Source: Fasciolopsis buskii (lineage: Eukaryota > Platyhelminthes > Trematoda > Plagiorchiida > Fasciolidae). Taken from it: 64,000 nt of DNA. Under the pieces are notes generated by a model, which worked only from the letters and a program-made list of their open reading frames with translations, ran no database searches and was not told the DNA's origin. Shown here piece after piece: positions 11,305 through 22,599 of the stretch. How positions within the stretch are numbered: position 1 is the stretch's first letter; every line of letters begins with the position of its first letter. Position numbers and translations under genes: made by a program. The DNA lies in assembly GCA_008360955.1 (NCBI GenBank), contig LUCM01001680.1, positions 166,967 through 230,966 on the forward strand, written 5' to 3'.

Positions 11305-12335
11305 CTGCTGCTGATGGTCTCGACATTGTTGCCATGATCGTTACTGTTGATGATGCGGTTAGTAGTGTTGATATTGTTGCTGCCGCTAGGGGCAATATTT
11401 GTAGAACATCGTTCGTTTAGCGTGGAACTAGCCCGAATCCAATCAGAGGTCCATTGATTCCAGAGCATATGGGATTGAAGTGATGAATGAAATAAAGTAT
11501 TTGTCATTTGGTTCAAAGCAGCCGACATACTTGGTGAATTAAGTTTGATGAGTGGGTTGGCCTCCCTCGGCCCTGGTTTCAAAGATGCTGTTATGTTTGC
11601 AGTACTGGTTGGGATCGGGTAGAAAAAATTCCGTTCCAACGGTAATCTAGTCAGATCAGGCAACGGGATCACGGGATGAGGATCTGGCGGACTGAAATTT
11701 GATTGTACGCAAGGAATTTCCGGTCGACTGTGTTGTGATTTCAGGGATCCACTAATCAAGCTGGACTTGGACTCGCTTGTCCACACGTTCGTACTTGATG
11801 TATCGTACCAATTGGTCGAAGGGATATTACACATCAATTCCTCAGCCGTTCCGTTCACTTCGGTCGTAGATTTGTCCCCTTCAGTTTCCGCGAGCACGTT
11901 TGTCACGACACAATTTTGTAGAGTACGTTCGAGACGACTCAGTTGAATTTTCGTGAGTGTTTGTTCCCGTTGAAAGTTGTCTAGTCTAAGGGAGAACTGG
12001 TCCAAACGTTGACTTAACTGGCGTTCGAAAAGACCGAAAAACGAATGATAGATTCGATTGAGTGTTTCCTGTAACGGGGCCTGCGGTGAGAACTGTTGAA
12101 TCCACGTGCTATTGTTGTTATTGTTGATACTCATCGGATAGGGGAGGGATAGAGGTGGCAATGGAAATAAGGGATTTGTATGGTTTGGTTTATCCGGACT
12201 CAATTTGACCGACTGATTGTTGATTGGATCACCTCGCTCTGTGTGATTGCAATCGGACAAGAGGGTTGGACAGTTTGAAGAAAAGTCTGCTGTCAGCTGG
12301 GCGTTCGACTGAGCTGGTGTTTGAGTACGATCCAT
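11124..12335 (-). CDS. Coding exon of an unidentified Ser/Thr/Asn-rich, probably regulatory, protein
   Basis: This is the longest open frame in the window that is not low-complexity throughout. The open frame runs from 12488; I take the ATG at 12333-12335 (MDRTQTPAQS), because the preceding 51 residues are codons in hydrophobic, intron-like sequence. The exon ends at 11124 with a strong donor, CCCG|GTAAGT, in phase 0 (404 codons). Counted from that Met, residues about 45-67 are Pro/Leu-rich, about 88-140 form a likely amphipathic helix or coiled coil (LNRIYHSFFGLFERQLSQRL and on, Leu at heptad-like spacing), 140-340 are Ser/Thr/Pro-rich, about 345-370 are a poly-Asn tract from (GTT)n, and the exon closes with SFTAFLEKIRATDIS. 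Such composition is common in developmental transcription factors of flatworms, but no DNA-binding domain lies in this exon, so the function is unknown. An upstream acceptor could be the AG before TTTTAACTTC at 12357 or the exon may hold the start codon. Reality of the exon: high; the start: uncertain. Confidence 0.75.
11246..11294 (-). repeat. (AAC)n coding microsatellite (poly-Asn)
   Basis: GTT repeats on the plus strand read AAC on the minus strand and encode about 16 consecutive Asn in the exon at 11124-12335. Length variation here would change protein length without a frameshift. Confidence 0.9.
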
Positions 12336-12489
12336 ACCGGGTTCGAAGAAGTTAAAACTAGTCATACATACGTGGAGACAAATGTACACTTTTGTATAAA
12401 CACAGGTAAACACAAAGATGATCTTGACGTGTTTGTCGTAGAATTTCCGATTGTCAGTGACGGAAAAGACGCGGGTATTAAACTGCACT

Positions 12490-14415
12490 CGATTGGCTTT
12501 TCCAATCCAATACTTTTATTGCAACGATTGTTGAAACAGGTTGACGGAAATACACGCTGGTGCTTTTTAGTCCGATGAGCTTAAAAGATGATGATGATGG
12601 TGTATATATATATATGTGTGTGTGTGTGTGTGACTGGACACGGGGGAGACAGAATCGTCAGAACCAGGACGTTTGATCTTCTCCCGTGATGCAAAAGCAA
12701 ATATGATGCTTACTCGTGGTGAGGAATAGAGAGACGCTTTACAGGCGTTTGTCATGTGCAACGGCTGAATCCATCCATGTTGCTTGCATCCATGCACAAT
12801 TATTCACAGGTATTCACTTGAAACGCGACATCAGGGAGAGACCGGCGTGAAAACGGCCGAATGATCTTACAAATCGCAGGATTTCTTTCGTTTCTGCTTG
12901 CCTCCTTACCTGTTTCACAGTCGCACCTAGCACACACACATACACACACACATGGGATGTGCGTACAGGCCCACATGCATGATCCCTCACTCAATCTCTT
13001 CAATTCCGAATTTGACAAGATACCAACCAACCAACGGACACAAACATAGTCGACAACGTGCAGAACATGTGTACACGGTGATTCTTGCCATGTCTGATCC
13101 ATTACTCCCTAACTACGATGGCACACAGGCAAGAAAAAGTGACGGGATTTGTTTGTGCATTTGTCTGTGTGCCTGTTCATGTCCATACTACTTGTACTGA
13201 CGCGTTGTTCGTACGGTCTCGAACGTGGCACGCTTCCAACCATAGGAGCACAACAGTATCTCATAGCACAGCAACAGGATTGGAGTGGAAGACTGATTGC
13301 TCCCCCGCTTTTTATCATATGGACAATGCAACTGTACGTGGATTATTAGGTTGCGTTCACAGAATTCGTGCATAGAATTCAAACACGACAACGTCAGATA
13401 CGTTTGGAGAAAACTTGCAACTGTTACAGTGGACGCTGTTGCACCACTGCACACCACTGGTCTTTCCTAGTGTTTGTGTGTGTGTGTGTATGCGTGTGGC
13501 CCGCGAATTCCTGATCCACGTGCTGTTGGATCTGACACCTAGACGTTTGCACCCTGATGAACGAAGAACGTTTCCCCAGTGTTTTGGGGAATTCAACCGA
13601 CCAACCAACCAGCCCATGAACCAAACAACCAAACAACAAGTCAACCAATCAATTAACGTTATAACACACGTTTGTACAAGTTCTTTCGGATTGCACGACG
13701 CCCAATTGCAGTTTGTCAATTGCCCTAGACACCCCCCCAGCACCTCACTGTCTAATTGTAGATCACGTAAATGACCCATAAAATTGCTTGTGTGGTGCCC
13801 ATTTGGGGCGGCCCCCGGTGTTCTTGTGCGGCCGTGTGCCCAAATGTTCATGCCTCTATGTGGGTAAACATGAAGAAAAATTTGCCTGTAATGCTTCTTT
13901 TGCCGATATGTTAACAAGGGAGATTGTCTTAGCTCGGTACGGTTGTATTACACACGACTGTGCGTGTTTGCCTGTTCATCAGTGTTCATCAAATTAAAGA
14001 TTACAGCATTTGGTACTTCGTCCTTATGAGTAAATCTTCAAGTTATCATGTCACATCATGTAGGCTAACCTCAATGAGATAGTGCACAAGCACGAACACA
14101 CACGCACACACAATTGCCTTCTGGCTAGTGCTCAGTATACCAAATTAAAGTAGACTATTTCAGATTGTAGACACCTAGCCAGGATGAAAACAATGGATTT
14201 CCGCTCAATGTAATATAACAACTACTTTTTGCAGCGAGTGATACTCACTTCTTCAATGCTTCTGTTTTGTATACCATCTTGATATAAAACAAACATCAAC
14301 AGAGGATTTTGAAAATGCACCGGTCTTGTCCCGTTCAAGTTGTCTTTCTTCTTCACCGACAATGACCATGTCCACAGTTTGGGATCTGGCGGTAAGCCGA
14401 TTGTCACTTGGCCAC
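12490..14415. other. Simple-repeat-rich unassigned stretch
   Basis: It contains a (TA)n/(TG)n run at about 12602-12632, a short (CA)n near 12932-12952, interrupted TG runs near 13474-13490, and an imperfect (AACC/AACA)n stretch at 13596-13656. Several ORFs up to 186 codons overlap these on both strands and are considered chance. Confidence 0.5.
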
Positions 14416-14420
14416 ATCTG

Positions 14421-14596
14421 CCCGGCAGTGGCCTAGTGGATTAGGTCATGGCGTTTAGACGTGAAGGTTGCGGGTTCGAATCCTCCCACCGCCGGTCAAC
14501 TGTTCCACTTGAAAGCCCTTTGTTGGCCGCGGTCCCCTTCCTGAGAAATGACGTACATTGCTATTTCGTTAATAATGGAAGTGAAAGAGAAAAAAG
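14421..14596 (+). mobile_element. SINE1 copy 1 (tRNA-derived SINE)
   Basis: A tRNA-like head with an A-box-like GTGGCCTAGTGGATTAGG and a good B box GGTTCGAATCC (14473-14483) is followed by a family-specific body (GTCAACTGTTCCACTTGAAAG, GTTGGCCGCGGTCCCCTTCC) and a 3' end with CGTTAATAATGGAAGTGAAAG followed by an A-rich tail. The same head-body-tail order occurs at 41381-41552 (minus), 43989-44158, 48284-48454 (minus) and 53496-53651. Transcription by RNA polymerase III from the internal A/B boxes and mobilisation by a LINE are the known mode for such elements. Confidence 0.9.
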
Positions 14597-14599
14597 CTG

Positions 14600-17139
14600 T
14601 ACTTGACAGACTCACAAATTTACTCTCTTCCCCCGCCCCCCACTGCCACAATCAACACCTCCCTCTTCTGCAATCGGTTGCCAAAAAATCCGATGGGCAA
14701 AATGGTTTCATAGTACATCGACATGGGCAAATTTGGATTCCTGTAGCATTTCTGTTTATGGCCAACGCGTGACCAAATCCGTTGAACTTGATTCATAAGC
14801 CCGTTGGTCCCAATCGCTATCTCTAGCGCTCTCGGTCGGTCGTCTCTACTCTAGTTCATTTCCGGCCCGCCTTACCAAAAGAGAATGATCGATTGGCCTC
14901 TGGCAGCTCAACACGACAGTTTTTTCGTTTATTTGTCATAGTCAAGTCGTTTGTGTGGGTAAACCGGATAGAGTTCATTAGGTGATTGGCCGCGGTCTTT
15001 CGGGAAGATTGTTTTCTTTGAACTTGGCCTCGAACGCCGCTCTTGTTCGCCTCTGAAAGTGTCGCGAAAACTAGACCGCATTGCCCTTGTTTCATAATTA
15101 GGGCGAACGATTGATCCCTCAGTTGGCCTCCGGGCTTGCAGTCATTCAGGTCTTTAGCCTGTGGTTCATTCACGTGATTGCCGACGGGCTTGTTGGACGG
15201 TCCTGTGTCCTAGACCTGACTCACCCTTGCTGTCACATGACTGGTGGTAGCAAGACAAACGCCTTTGCACTTTGAGATCTAGTCATAGCATCACCTCACA
15301 GGACTGTGGACTTTGACACTGTAGTTTTCTCACCAAAGCGATGAAACCACCGCTCCGAATGGCTGAGTACGACTAGTAAACAAATGCGAATTTGTTAATT
15401 TGCTCCTGTGACCTTGACAATCATGATCCTCAGGTCGATCACAACGGACGGTGAAATAAGTGAATTTGTATCTAAGACAGATTGTGCTACTCAAAACAAT
15501 ACCGACCGTGACCTAGGTATGCTGAAGTCAGGTTACTGATAGGCTTTACTGGGCATTTGACAGATGGGGTTACCCTATTTGAACGTTAGCCAAATGTTTT
15601 AGTTGAACTCCGATACATTTACCTTTTTCACGACCCGCTGATTCAATGGAAATCTACCCACATATTTAGTCACGTGAACTGCAGACTGATTTACTACGAC
15701 GGTATGTGATGATGATCCAAATCGGATTTAACTCTATCGGTTAACAGGTAATATCAGCAGACAGTGAATTCGTATTCAACACTATCTAGAAACGCACTAC
15801 TTTGATGCGATACAGCCGTGTAAATGTTGGTGTAAAAGAGATGAGATGTGTATAATTCAACTGTCCTCTTTCATTGTGCACATTTCAACGTAGCTTTTCT
15901 TCGCTATGGGACATGACGGAACGAAAGGGTATGACCTGAAAAAAATCTGACCTGGAGGCAACATAAACCCACGGAAATTGGGATTTGGTATTCAGTAGTC
16001 CGAATGTCAACATCGTGTCACCTCATCCTAGGTCAAGTCGCCTCACACTTGTGTCTGGCACCCATGAGAGGTGTTATTCGTTGACTGACCCGTGTAGTGT
16101 ACACGTGACAGGGCTTAAATAGTGGCTCAAGCGAGTAAACGGCAAAAATTACTCTTAATGAACACTACGGTCAACGTCAACGCTAATTTGCACAGCAGAG
16201 CTAGATGCCCAGCACATGTTTAGAGCCAGCCACATAAACAGTCGACCTACACAGTAGTGTCCTGTCTCTCCTTCCAATTCAACTGTTCCGGTGAATGTTT
16301 AGTCCTAAACCCTTCCAAGGCCGAATTGGTGATCTAATCCACCAAACGAAAACGGCTGATTACAGTGTGAAAACAAGTTAACCGCGAGTTACGGTTACCC
16401 AGGTCATTGCACCGAAATGTTTCTTTTATTTCGTAAAACACTAAAACGCTCTGTACAAGATGGCGGTACACAGAGGAGACCACATTAGGTGCACAAGTGC
16501 TACACTTGCACAGCCACTGGATTACAATTCGTCATATCCATTACTCCGGTCAAAGGTGAGCGGAGTTGCGCCGATGTCGCATTGACTGTCAGTCAATGAA
16601 CCGAGCGAAAAAGTGGCACGATAAAGTCGGTTGATAATGGTGTGCCGGACTAGCCAAAGAAATAATCGATCACTAAGTGCTGACTAGATAAAAATGCAAC
16701 AAACGATTTGTTTTCGGCCTATTAAACGAAAATGCCGATGTCTGCTCGAATCGAATTTTCTCACCAGAGATGTCGGGAGCCCGTGATAACAAACTGAAAC
16801 ATCAACAATTGGGGGATCGATTTAGGAGCAGACTTCATTCCTTTTAGGCGTTGCGAAGTCAGATCCTACTGGTATTCATATACACACGCACATCTTGTTG
16901 ACTGCAGTCAATTCAAATCCGACCTACTGAGATGTTTCGTTGAATGCATCTCTCCCACTAGGAGTTCTGTCCGCCTATGAATTTTGCCAAACAAGGTTTT
17001 TGTTATTCTGTACTGTACGTCACTGCTACCAACAGCCAGTTGCCCATACCATACTTTGTATCTCTACTAAATACAAGAATGACGACGAAATAGGGCATTC
17101 CGTATTACTTTGTCTGCATGAGTACGCATATGCATGCAC
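14600..17139. other. Long unassigned stretch
   Basis: About 2.5 kb without a recognised gene or repeat. A 105-codon minus ORF (15173-14856) ends at a possible donor (TTTTG|GTAAGG near 14875) but has no convincing acceptor and no known motif. Confidence 0.4.
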
Positions 17140-17290
17140 ACACACAACATATATATATATATATGCCATTTCGGAGTGTACAAGTATAAGGATGTTTGGA
17201 CCCGAGAGTACCGGCTACGCATACCTGACGAGCGACAATAACCGCGAAACCAGTCGCGTGCTCCCGGACAAATTTTGTTCACTTATTCAG
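17140..17290 (-). repeat. Dispersed repeat R4, copy 2, with (AT)n tail
   Basis: In minus orientation it reads GGGAGCACGCGACTGGTTTCG, GGTTATTGTCGCTCGTCAGG, TATGCGTAGCCGGTACTC (split from one continuous block) and ends in (AT)n at about 17149-17164 followed by GT repeats. It matches 48935-49015 closely and 1905-1985 more loosely. On the plus strand the block 17225-17249 reads CTGACGA, a GCG/CGC stem and GAAA (see findings). Confidence 0.75.
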
Positions 17291-18089
17291 ATACTACTTG
17301 CTATCTATATATGCATATGCATATATATATATTTATATTCAAGAACACAAACCAGACAGTGAGCATTTCTGCCTTACAAGATCTTAGTGAAATCCACATT
17401 GCTCGTGGTTCTCAGCATCGACTTTGTCTGTGGGTAAAAATTGGATTTTACAATTTCAGTAGTTTTTACCTCGTTGGATTATCGATCTCCTTAAGGCTAG
17501 GAGATCCCAAGAGGCTTAGTGGGAGTTAATATTTTACACCGTAATATTAGTGAAAAACAGTCGGGCAGATTGGTGAATGTTGAATCAAGCCTCGTGTTGA
17601 ATATCACCGAACACGAGAAGATCCAAATCACGCTTAGCCTGTGTCCACGCTTCGGTATTATAACAGGCACAGACACTTTTATAAAAGGATTTGCGAACAC
17701 CCTAATCTGGGATGTGTGAAACCCATTAGTTGAAACTCGGAGGTGTAACCAACGCCATGCACAACCACTCAGTCACAATCGGAGTGAATACGTACAGCCT
17801 CTCCGATACGGTCCCGGGTGTAGTTTTCATAGTCAACTGGATAGTCCGTGTCTGCTTCAAAAGCTCACATAGTCGTCAGCATTCACCGTTGCAAACCACA
17901 GATTTTCTTCCTGTTCAATCGCTGTTTTCATTTTTAATAAAAAAAGTCTAAAGGGTTCATTTGTCTCCATATTTTTCGGGATGGCTGAGGGTGAGATTTC
18001 CAGGCACTGAACCAGCTTCTCCACCTCAACACCGGTTCAAATGCTCCCAAATGAGCGACGTCTTACATTGCGTTTGCCGAGGTTCTACA

Positions 18090-18576
18090 TCCTCTCTTCT
18101 TGTGACAGAGGTGATCCCTCCACTGGATGGACCGGTCTTTCGTAAACCGTTTAGTGGAATTCAGTGAACCCTGATTCCAAACTAACCACGGTCAACGTAC
18201 GAAGATTACCGCTGTGCTCACCGTCATCTATAGTGAAGGGGTGCACTAAACACCCATGCTGTCTAGGCCCATCCGAAGGCCGTATGAACTGAACAATCAG
18301 TCACCGGCACCCACTGGGTTACGTGACCCTCAGATCGTTCTACTGCCTTGTGGGTTAGACCATTTGGTCAACCCTCTACTTCAGATTGTGCAACCGGATA
18401 GCATCGGACCCACAGAAGAACCACCCCATCCGATGAATCGGCCAGTAATTGAAGATGAGAAATGGAAGGACTGTCATTGATTCTTTTTTCTTTTCTCTTT
18501 CACAGTCACTGTTTTCGTTGTTCGCCTTGATTCGGACGGGGTGTGATCTGTATTTAGGTTTGTGCTCTCTCTCTCT

Positions 18577-18612
<36 letters not shown>
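18090..18612 (+). repeat. Dispersed repeat R3, copy 1, with (TC)n(TA)n tail
   Basis: It contains CTTCTTGTGACAGAGGTGAT (near 18097), CATCCGAAGGCCGTATGAAC (near 18271), GTTACGTGACCCTCAGAT and CTACTGCCTTGTGGGTTAGA. The last blocks recur almost unchanged at 25815-25935 and, more diverged and inverted, at 51900-52255. The copy ends in pyrimidine-rich DNA, CTCTCTCTCTCTC and then (TA)n at 18580-18612. A 3' microsatellite tail is typical of several non-LTR retrotransposon and SINE families; no coding region is recognisable. Confidence 0.75.
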
Positions 18613-18615
<3 letters not shown>

Positions 18616-19486
18616 GCATAGAAGGACGGCATTGTAGTCTTAGTTTCCTCAGACTATCACAGTCACTCAGAAACTGCTGAATATTAAGAGTGGCAAAAAA
18701 CTGGAAACCAAACTTGATTGTTCAACGTCTGCAATATCGGCCAACAACTCGTCGTTGTCAGTGCTACATCCCACCCAAGGGAGTATAGAATGCAGGGACT
18801 GTTCTGGTTGAAACCACTTTTACATCAAGAAGATTATCCCGTTTCGAGCAGTTCGGTAAATTAATGAAGGAATCGCTTATTTTCTGGATGCGCGATTCAC
18901 TAAACAGACGTTTCTGTTAGACTTAGGTTCGCAACTGGTTCGAAGGCTTTATCCACTAATTTATTGATTTGTACGATAGTATACTGTCAGCTATTCTTCA
19001 ATCCGTAGTTACTGGTAATTTGAGCCATGCCTTATGTTATCGTACAAAATGGATCAAACTGTCAAAATGACCGATAGCCTGTGTTTTATCGTAAAACAGT
19101 GACAAACAAGGGATTCGAAATTTCAATGATAGAAAAACACACGAGCTTCGGTTATGTTCATGACGATTTGCTTGTACTTGGATGGCTGGGAAAAGAAACT
19201 GCACGGGCGCATGCCAGGGAAAAACGGCTTCAGCGCATCTACCACTGCAGATGATAATGACAACAGGAGGCCATTTATTGTGAAATCTAACACTGCTGTA
19301 TATTTCATCAATCGAGAAATTGATTCATTACATGGGACAAACGGGAGCAAAAAGTCTGGAACAGACAGATTTGTTTCACCGTTAAAGTCGTATTAGTTTG
19401 CTGAAGAAGTAAATCTAAAACCGTACGCAGGGCGATAACTGGGGGGGTTGTCCTAGTAGGGTTTCCTTTATAAGGGGCAGCTTTTC

Positions 19487-19556
19487 AATCAATCAACCAA
19501 TCAATCAATCAATCGGCCAACCGATCGATTGATCAGCTTATTAATCAATCGGTTAG
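19487..19556. repeat. Imperfect (AATC)n / (ATTG)n tetranucleotide tract
   Basis: Runs of AATC on the plus strand turn into their complement (CGATCGATTGATC), giving a locally self-complementary tract. Confidence 0.85.
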
Positions 19557-20129
19557 TCACCCAACCTCAGTCCATTTACCACGTTCATTAAACCTGCGCT
19601 TACTTGTGCTTCTTTCGGCTGCTAGCTGACAACACCAACTACTCAAATGAAATAAAAGTAACGAGAATCAGTGAAATGACAACTCTAGGTTATAATTTAA
19701 CTAACTATATCGGAGAAGAAAGGTTTAGGACACAAGCAGACCTTTGATTGCAACACTTACTCATGTCCAACCGGTATCTGAAACAACGAGACCCCCCCCC
19801 CCGACTCCAACCCGGTGGTTTAATTGGATTCACAATGTCTAGTCGACTCCTTAGAGTTTTCACACCTTTGCTCCACATCACGGACTTACTACTTCGGGCG
19901 TCTACCAAGCACCACCTTCCAAGAAGAACGACGTACGGAGAGGCAAGTTTTCTGTAGCACAAGAAACACATAGTCTGCTTACTATAATTTATTAATATTT
20001 AGCACCATTGTTAAAGGTTGAACTTCAAGACCATGTGCCTTAAGAATAACCTTTGAGTTAGTAACGAAATTCCCCTTCGCAAATTCCAATGATACTACGA
20101 AGATAATGGTGTTAAAAAGTCAAAGCTAT

Positions 20130-21075
20130 TCACATGCCGTATGCTGTTGAAGGCCACGTTTCAGAGCCGCGTAAAAGTACGTACCTCACCGTTGCCAAGT
20201 ATATCCGACCTTTGCTGAACAACCGAATGTCGCATAGACGACACAGGTGCCCGAAATTAACAACTACCAACCGGGACTTCTTTGTACATGAAGACAGTTT
20301 ATCTGGTTCACAACCACCAGATGAGATACAACTACCGAAGTAACTCAATCTGTTCACCGCAGCCAGTTATTTCTTTGCAAGAACGAATTTCGGCTTTGAG
20401 CAAATCGTGTTCTGCGACAGTCTTTTCTATTTCAAAGTCACAAAATGTGTTCCAAGCACACCTAAACTATCGTTCAGACGATAAGGGACTAAACTGGATC
20501 TTCAGTCAATAGCACAATATCGTCTGCAAACTGCAACTCAGACAGTTTCCGTCTAGAGCATATATCGATTTCATTAATCTGACATGAGGATAGGATTATT
20601 TCGATAGTCATCTTGAAGACAAACTTGGAAAAAGCTGAATGTGGGGGGGGGGGACTGTGATAGGCACCTGTTCGCTTGGTGAACTCGGGCGAAAGGCCAA
20701 CATAGTCGAATTTGGCTGTTCACATACGAAGATTGGATAAGTAAAACGAATTTCTGTGCAACATGCTGTTCGTTGAGAAGCAGCGCCAAAGTGTTATACG
20801 CCCGGCTAAGTCGAGCGCCGCCTCCTGGTCAAGGGAGACGGAAATCGTGGATCCGCGGAACATGTGCCTACTTTATAGGATTTGTCACAGAGTGAAAATT
20901 TGGTTAATGTAAGCCAGACCGGATTGGAAATCCGCTTTATTCTTACACATACAACTTTCGCGAGAACTAGATAATCGGCAGAGTATAATGCTCTCAAGAG
21001 TTTCAGAGGCCATGTTCACTGGAGTTATCCGTTTGTGATTTTCGTATGAGGATCCCTCATCTGAGTTATACACAG
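20130..21075 (-). pseudogene. LINE reverse transcriptase remnant
   Basis: Blocks in order: GSSYENHKRITPVNMASETL and IILCRLSSSRES (21060-20960; usual 'YRGISLL...ASKLLASIILRRL'), a short ISVSLD-like segment with the first catalytic Asp region (about 20850), KRKLSEL-type sequence then FADDIVLL at about 20530-20507 (the catalytic box, FADD at 20519-20530, intact), then LSYFGSCISSGG (from 20348) and GRIYLATVRYVLLRGSETWP (20207-20148). Several in-frame stops and frame changes make it non-functional. The reverse transcriptase would copy the element RNA at the target site in an active relative. Confidence 0.85.
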
Positions 21076-21839
21076 GTACAATGATCGATTCACATCACTC
21101 CTTAGGTAAGCTGTTCCCTTTCTTTGGGCGATCTCAGAAGTTTTGTTAACTCCGGTTTGAACATTTTTTGACCTTCAACTGCTTTATGCCTGTTAGGAAA
21201 ACCCAACTCCAAGATGGTCTCCGTTTGAGATGAAGGACTAGTGTCTATCGTCATTGATTCACTTCCAGGTACAGGTAAGGGACCTACTAGGCAACTGGGC
21301 CAGTTTCCGTTGCTCTCTGAAGTGCTCCCTTAAAACTGCAAACAATGCTATCCAGAAGAAACCAGTAAGACGTTGGATTCCCTGATCACATCGCTCAAAA
21401 TTGTTTCACGTGGGCCAATAAACTTGATCATTCGCTAAAGATTATGCCTATTCCCAGATAGCGGTAGCTATTTCTGTTTCCTTACATTTCCCCATCCACT
21501 ACTGCTCGCGATCATTTCTAAGTCTCTTGATCAGACCAAATCCCAGAGATCTACACTTCTCTTTGTATGTGACATCTGGAAGGACGGATGTGCGTGTATC
21601 TAACAGAAGAACGGAATTCGCGAATATCCGAGGTTTTTGAGGTTTACAAGGCATGTAGTCCTGCATGACAGTTGTCGCTGAGTACTGAACACCTTTGATC
21701 CGCTCCCAGTGTTCATACGGACCTCGGGCATTTCTTTCTGATAACAATCCGCTAAAGCTTCTGGCTAGACTTAAAATTTTGACCATCAGTTAGGAGCAGC
21801 TGTTTCGGGATGGGTGATTTTCATGTTGGTGCGACCGCA

Positions 21840-22155
21840 GACAAAACACAAACGTAGATGAGCACGGACTAAATCGGGAGTGGGTTTGCCAATGTGGATC
21901 GGAACGATGAACTATCCTCGACTGATCTGCGTCTCCGGTGACTGATGACAACGAGATCAATCTGAATCCATTGCTATGAAATTGAAGATGGTCTCAAGTT
22001 AACCGATGTCACTATTTATGACAGAGTTTATAGACGCCATAAATAGTATGAGGTCAGAAATCGGGCTGCCAATTTATCGTTCCACTTTTACTAAGTGGCC
22101 AAGTTGGGAAATAGAATCATCAGCAACGACCACAATGTCCGCTGGATGTTGCGGA
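21840..22155 (-). pseudogene. LINE endonuclease remnant
   Basis: The minus strand reads VVVADDSISQLGHLVKVER near 22115, the degenerate form of 'VVAGDFNAQLG..GxTER', and QIDLVVISHRRRRSVEDSS near 21925, the degenerate form of 'QIDHIAISxRWRxSVxD'. The catalytic Asp/Asn of the GDFN block is altered (DDSI) and the His of IDH has become Leu. It is followed by LIYVCVLS. The endonuclease nicks target DNA in active LINEs; this one cannot. Confidence 0.8.
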
Positions 22156-22437
22156 CAGTGCATGTGCGTAAAGATACATGGGCAGTGAAACGTTCTGGTT
22201 CAAGTCACTTGTACCTGTGGTGTCTGTTGGATGGGTATGAGGGGAAGCTAATCTGTTGACATTATTGCTCCCCATATTATTCACTTATACTTTCCTTACG
22301 ATCGAGCTGCATGTCTGTTCTCCAGCATTGAAAGCTCGCAATTTCCAATTTTTCTTACAGCATTAACGTGAGTAGAATCTCCAATCTGACTTATGTCTTG
22401 TGTATTGCTCGTTCAAACTTGATCTTCTGTCGAACAG

Positions 22438-22599
22438 TTTGATCCGGGCTCCTCCGCGGCGCAGATGCGTTTATGTTATTTGGTTGTTGTTTACCCTAGT
22501 CAGAATGCAGCTGGTTCCGGATTCGTCTCGCATTCTGACTGGATGCGATTTGTTCTGCATATCACTCAGCCAGCTCAGAATGAGAATTACTACCTTACT
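22438..22599 (+). CDS. Candidate internal exon, unidentified protein
   Basis: The frame TTT GAT CCG... encodes FDPGSSAAQMRLCYLVVVYP and then WMRFVLHITQPAQNENYYLT, 54 codons in phase 0/0. It is preceded by a pyrimidine-rich acceptor (CTTGATCTTCTGTCGAACAG) and closed by a weak donor (ACT|GTAAAC). The next candidate exon (24361) is phase-compatible. No family was recognised. It lies only 270 bp beyond the 5' end of the minus-strand LINE, so chance or an unknown element part cannot be excluded. Confidence 0.3.

Larger units (their letters stand above)
20130..22170 (-). mobile_element. Degenerate non-LTR retrotransposon (RTE/CR1-like LINE), endonuclease to RT
   Basis: This is the most complete LINE copy, read on the minus strand. 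In order it shows an AP-type endonuclease remnant (about 22155-21840), a linker (about 21786-21500, with LPDVTYKEKCRSL and RNDREQ) and a reverse transcriptase (about 21075-20130). The middle RT is interrupted by stops. The 3' end beyond the ETWP block is lost or too diverged, so the element is 3'-incomplete. It belongs to the same family as the copy at 58565-60860, shown by shared blocks such as the region around the YADD box. Confidence 0.85.

Noticed and set aside
13357..13917. 186-codon minus ORF
   Set aside because: It overlaps TG- and AACC-type simple repeats and an opposing 119-codon ORF; composition (Trp/Gly/Thr/His patches) and lack of splice sites point to chance.
14222..14417. Minus ORF pair next to SINE1 with a GTGAGT donor
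   Set aside because: Two frames are open at once and the best acceptor lies at the very edge of the SINE, so the exon reading is not unique. It could be an exonised SINE boundary but support is too thin.
14856..15173. 105-codon minus ORF ending at TTTTG|GTAAGG
   Set aside because: No pyrimidine tract before any acceptor, GTG rather than ATG at the start, and no known domain.
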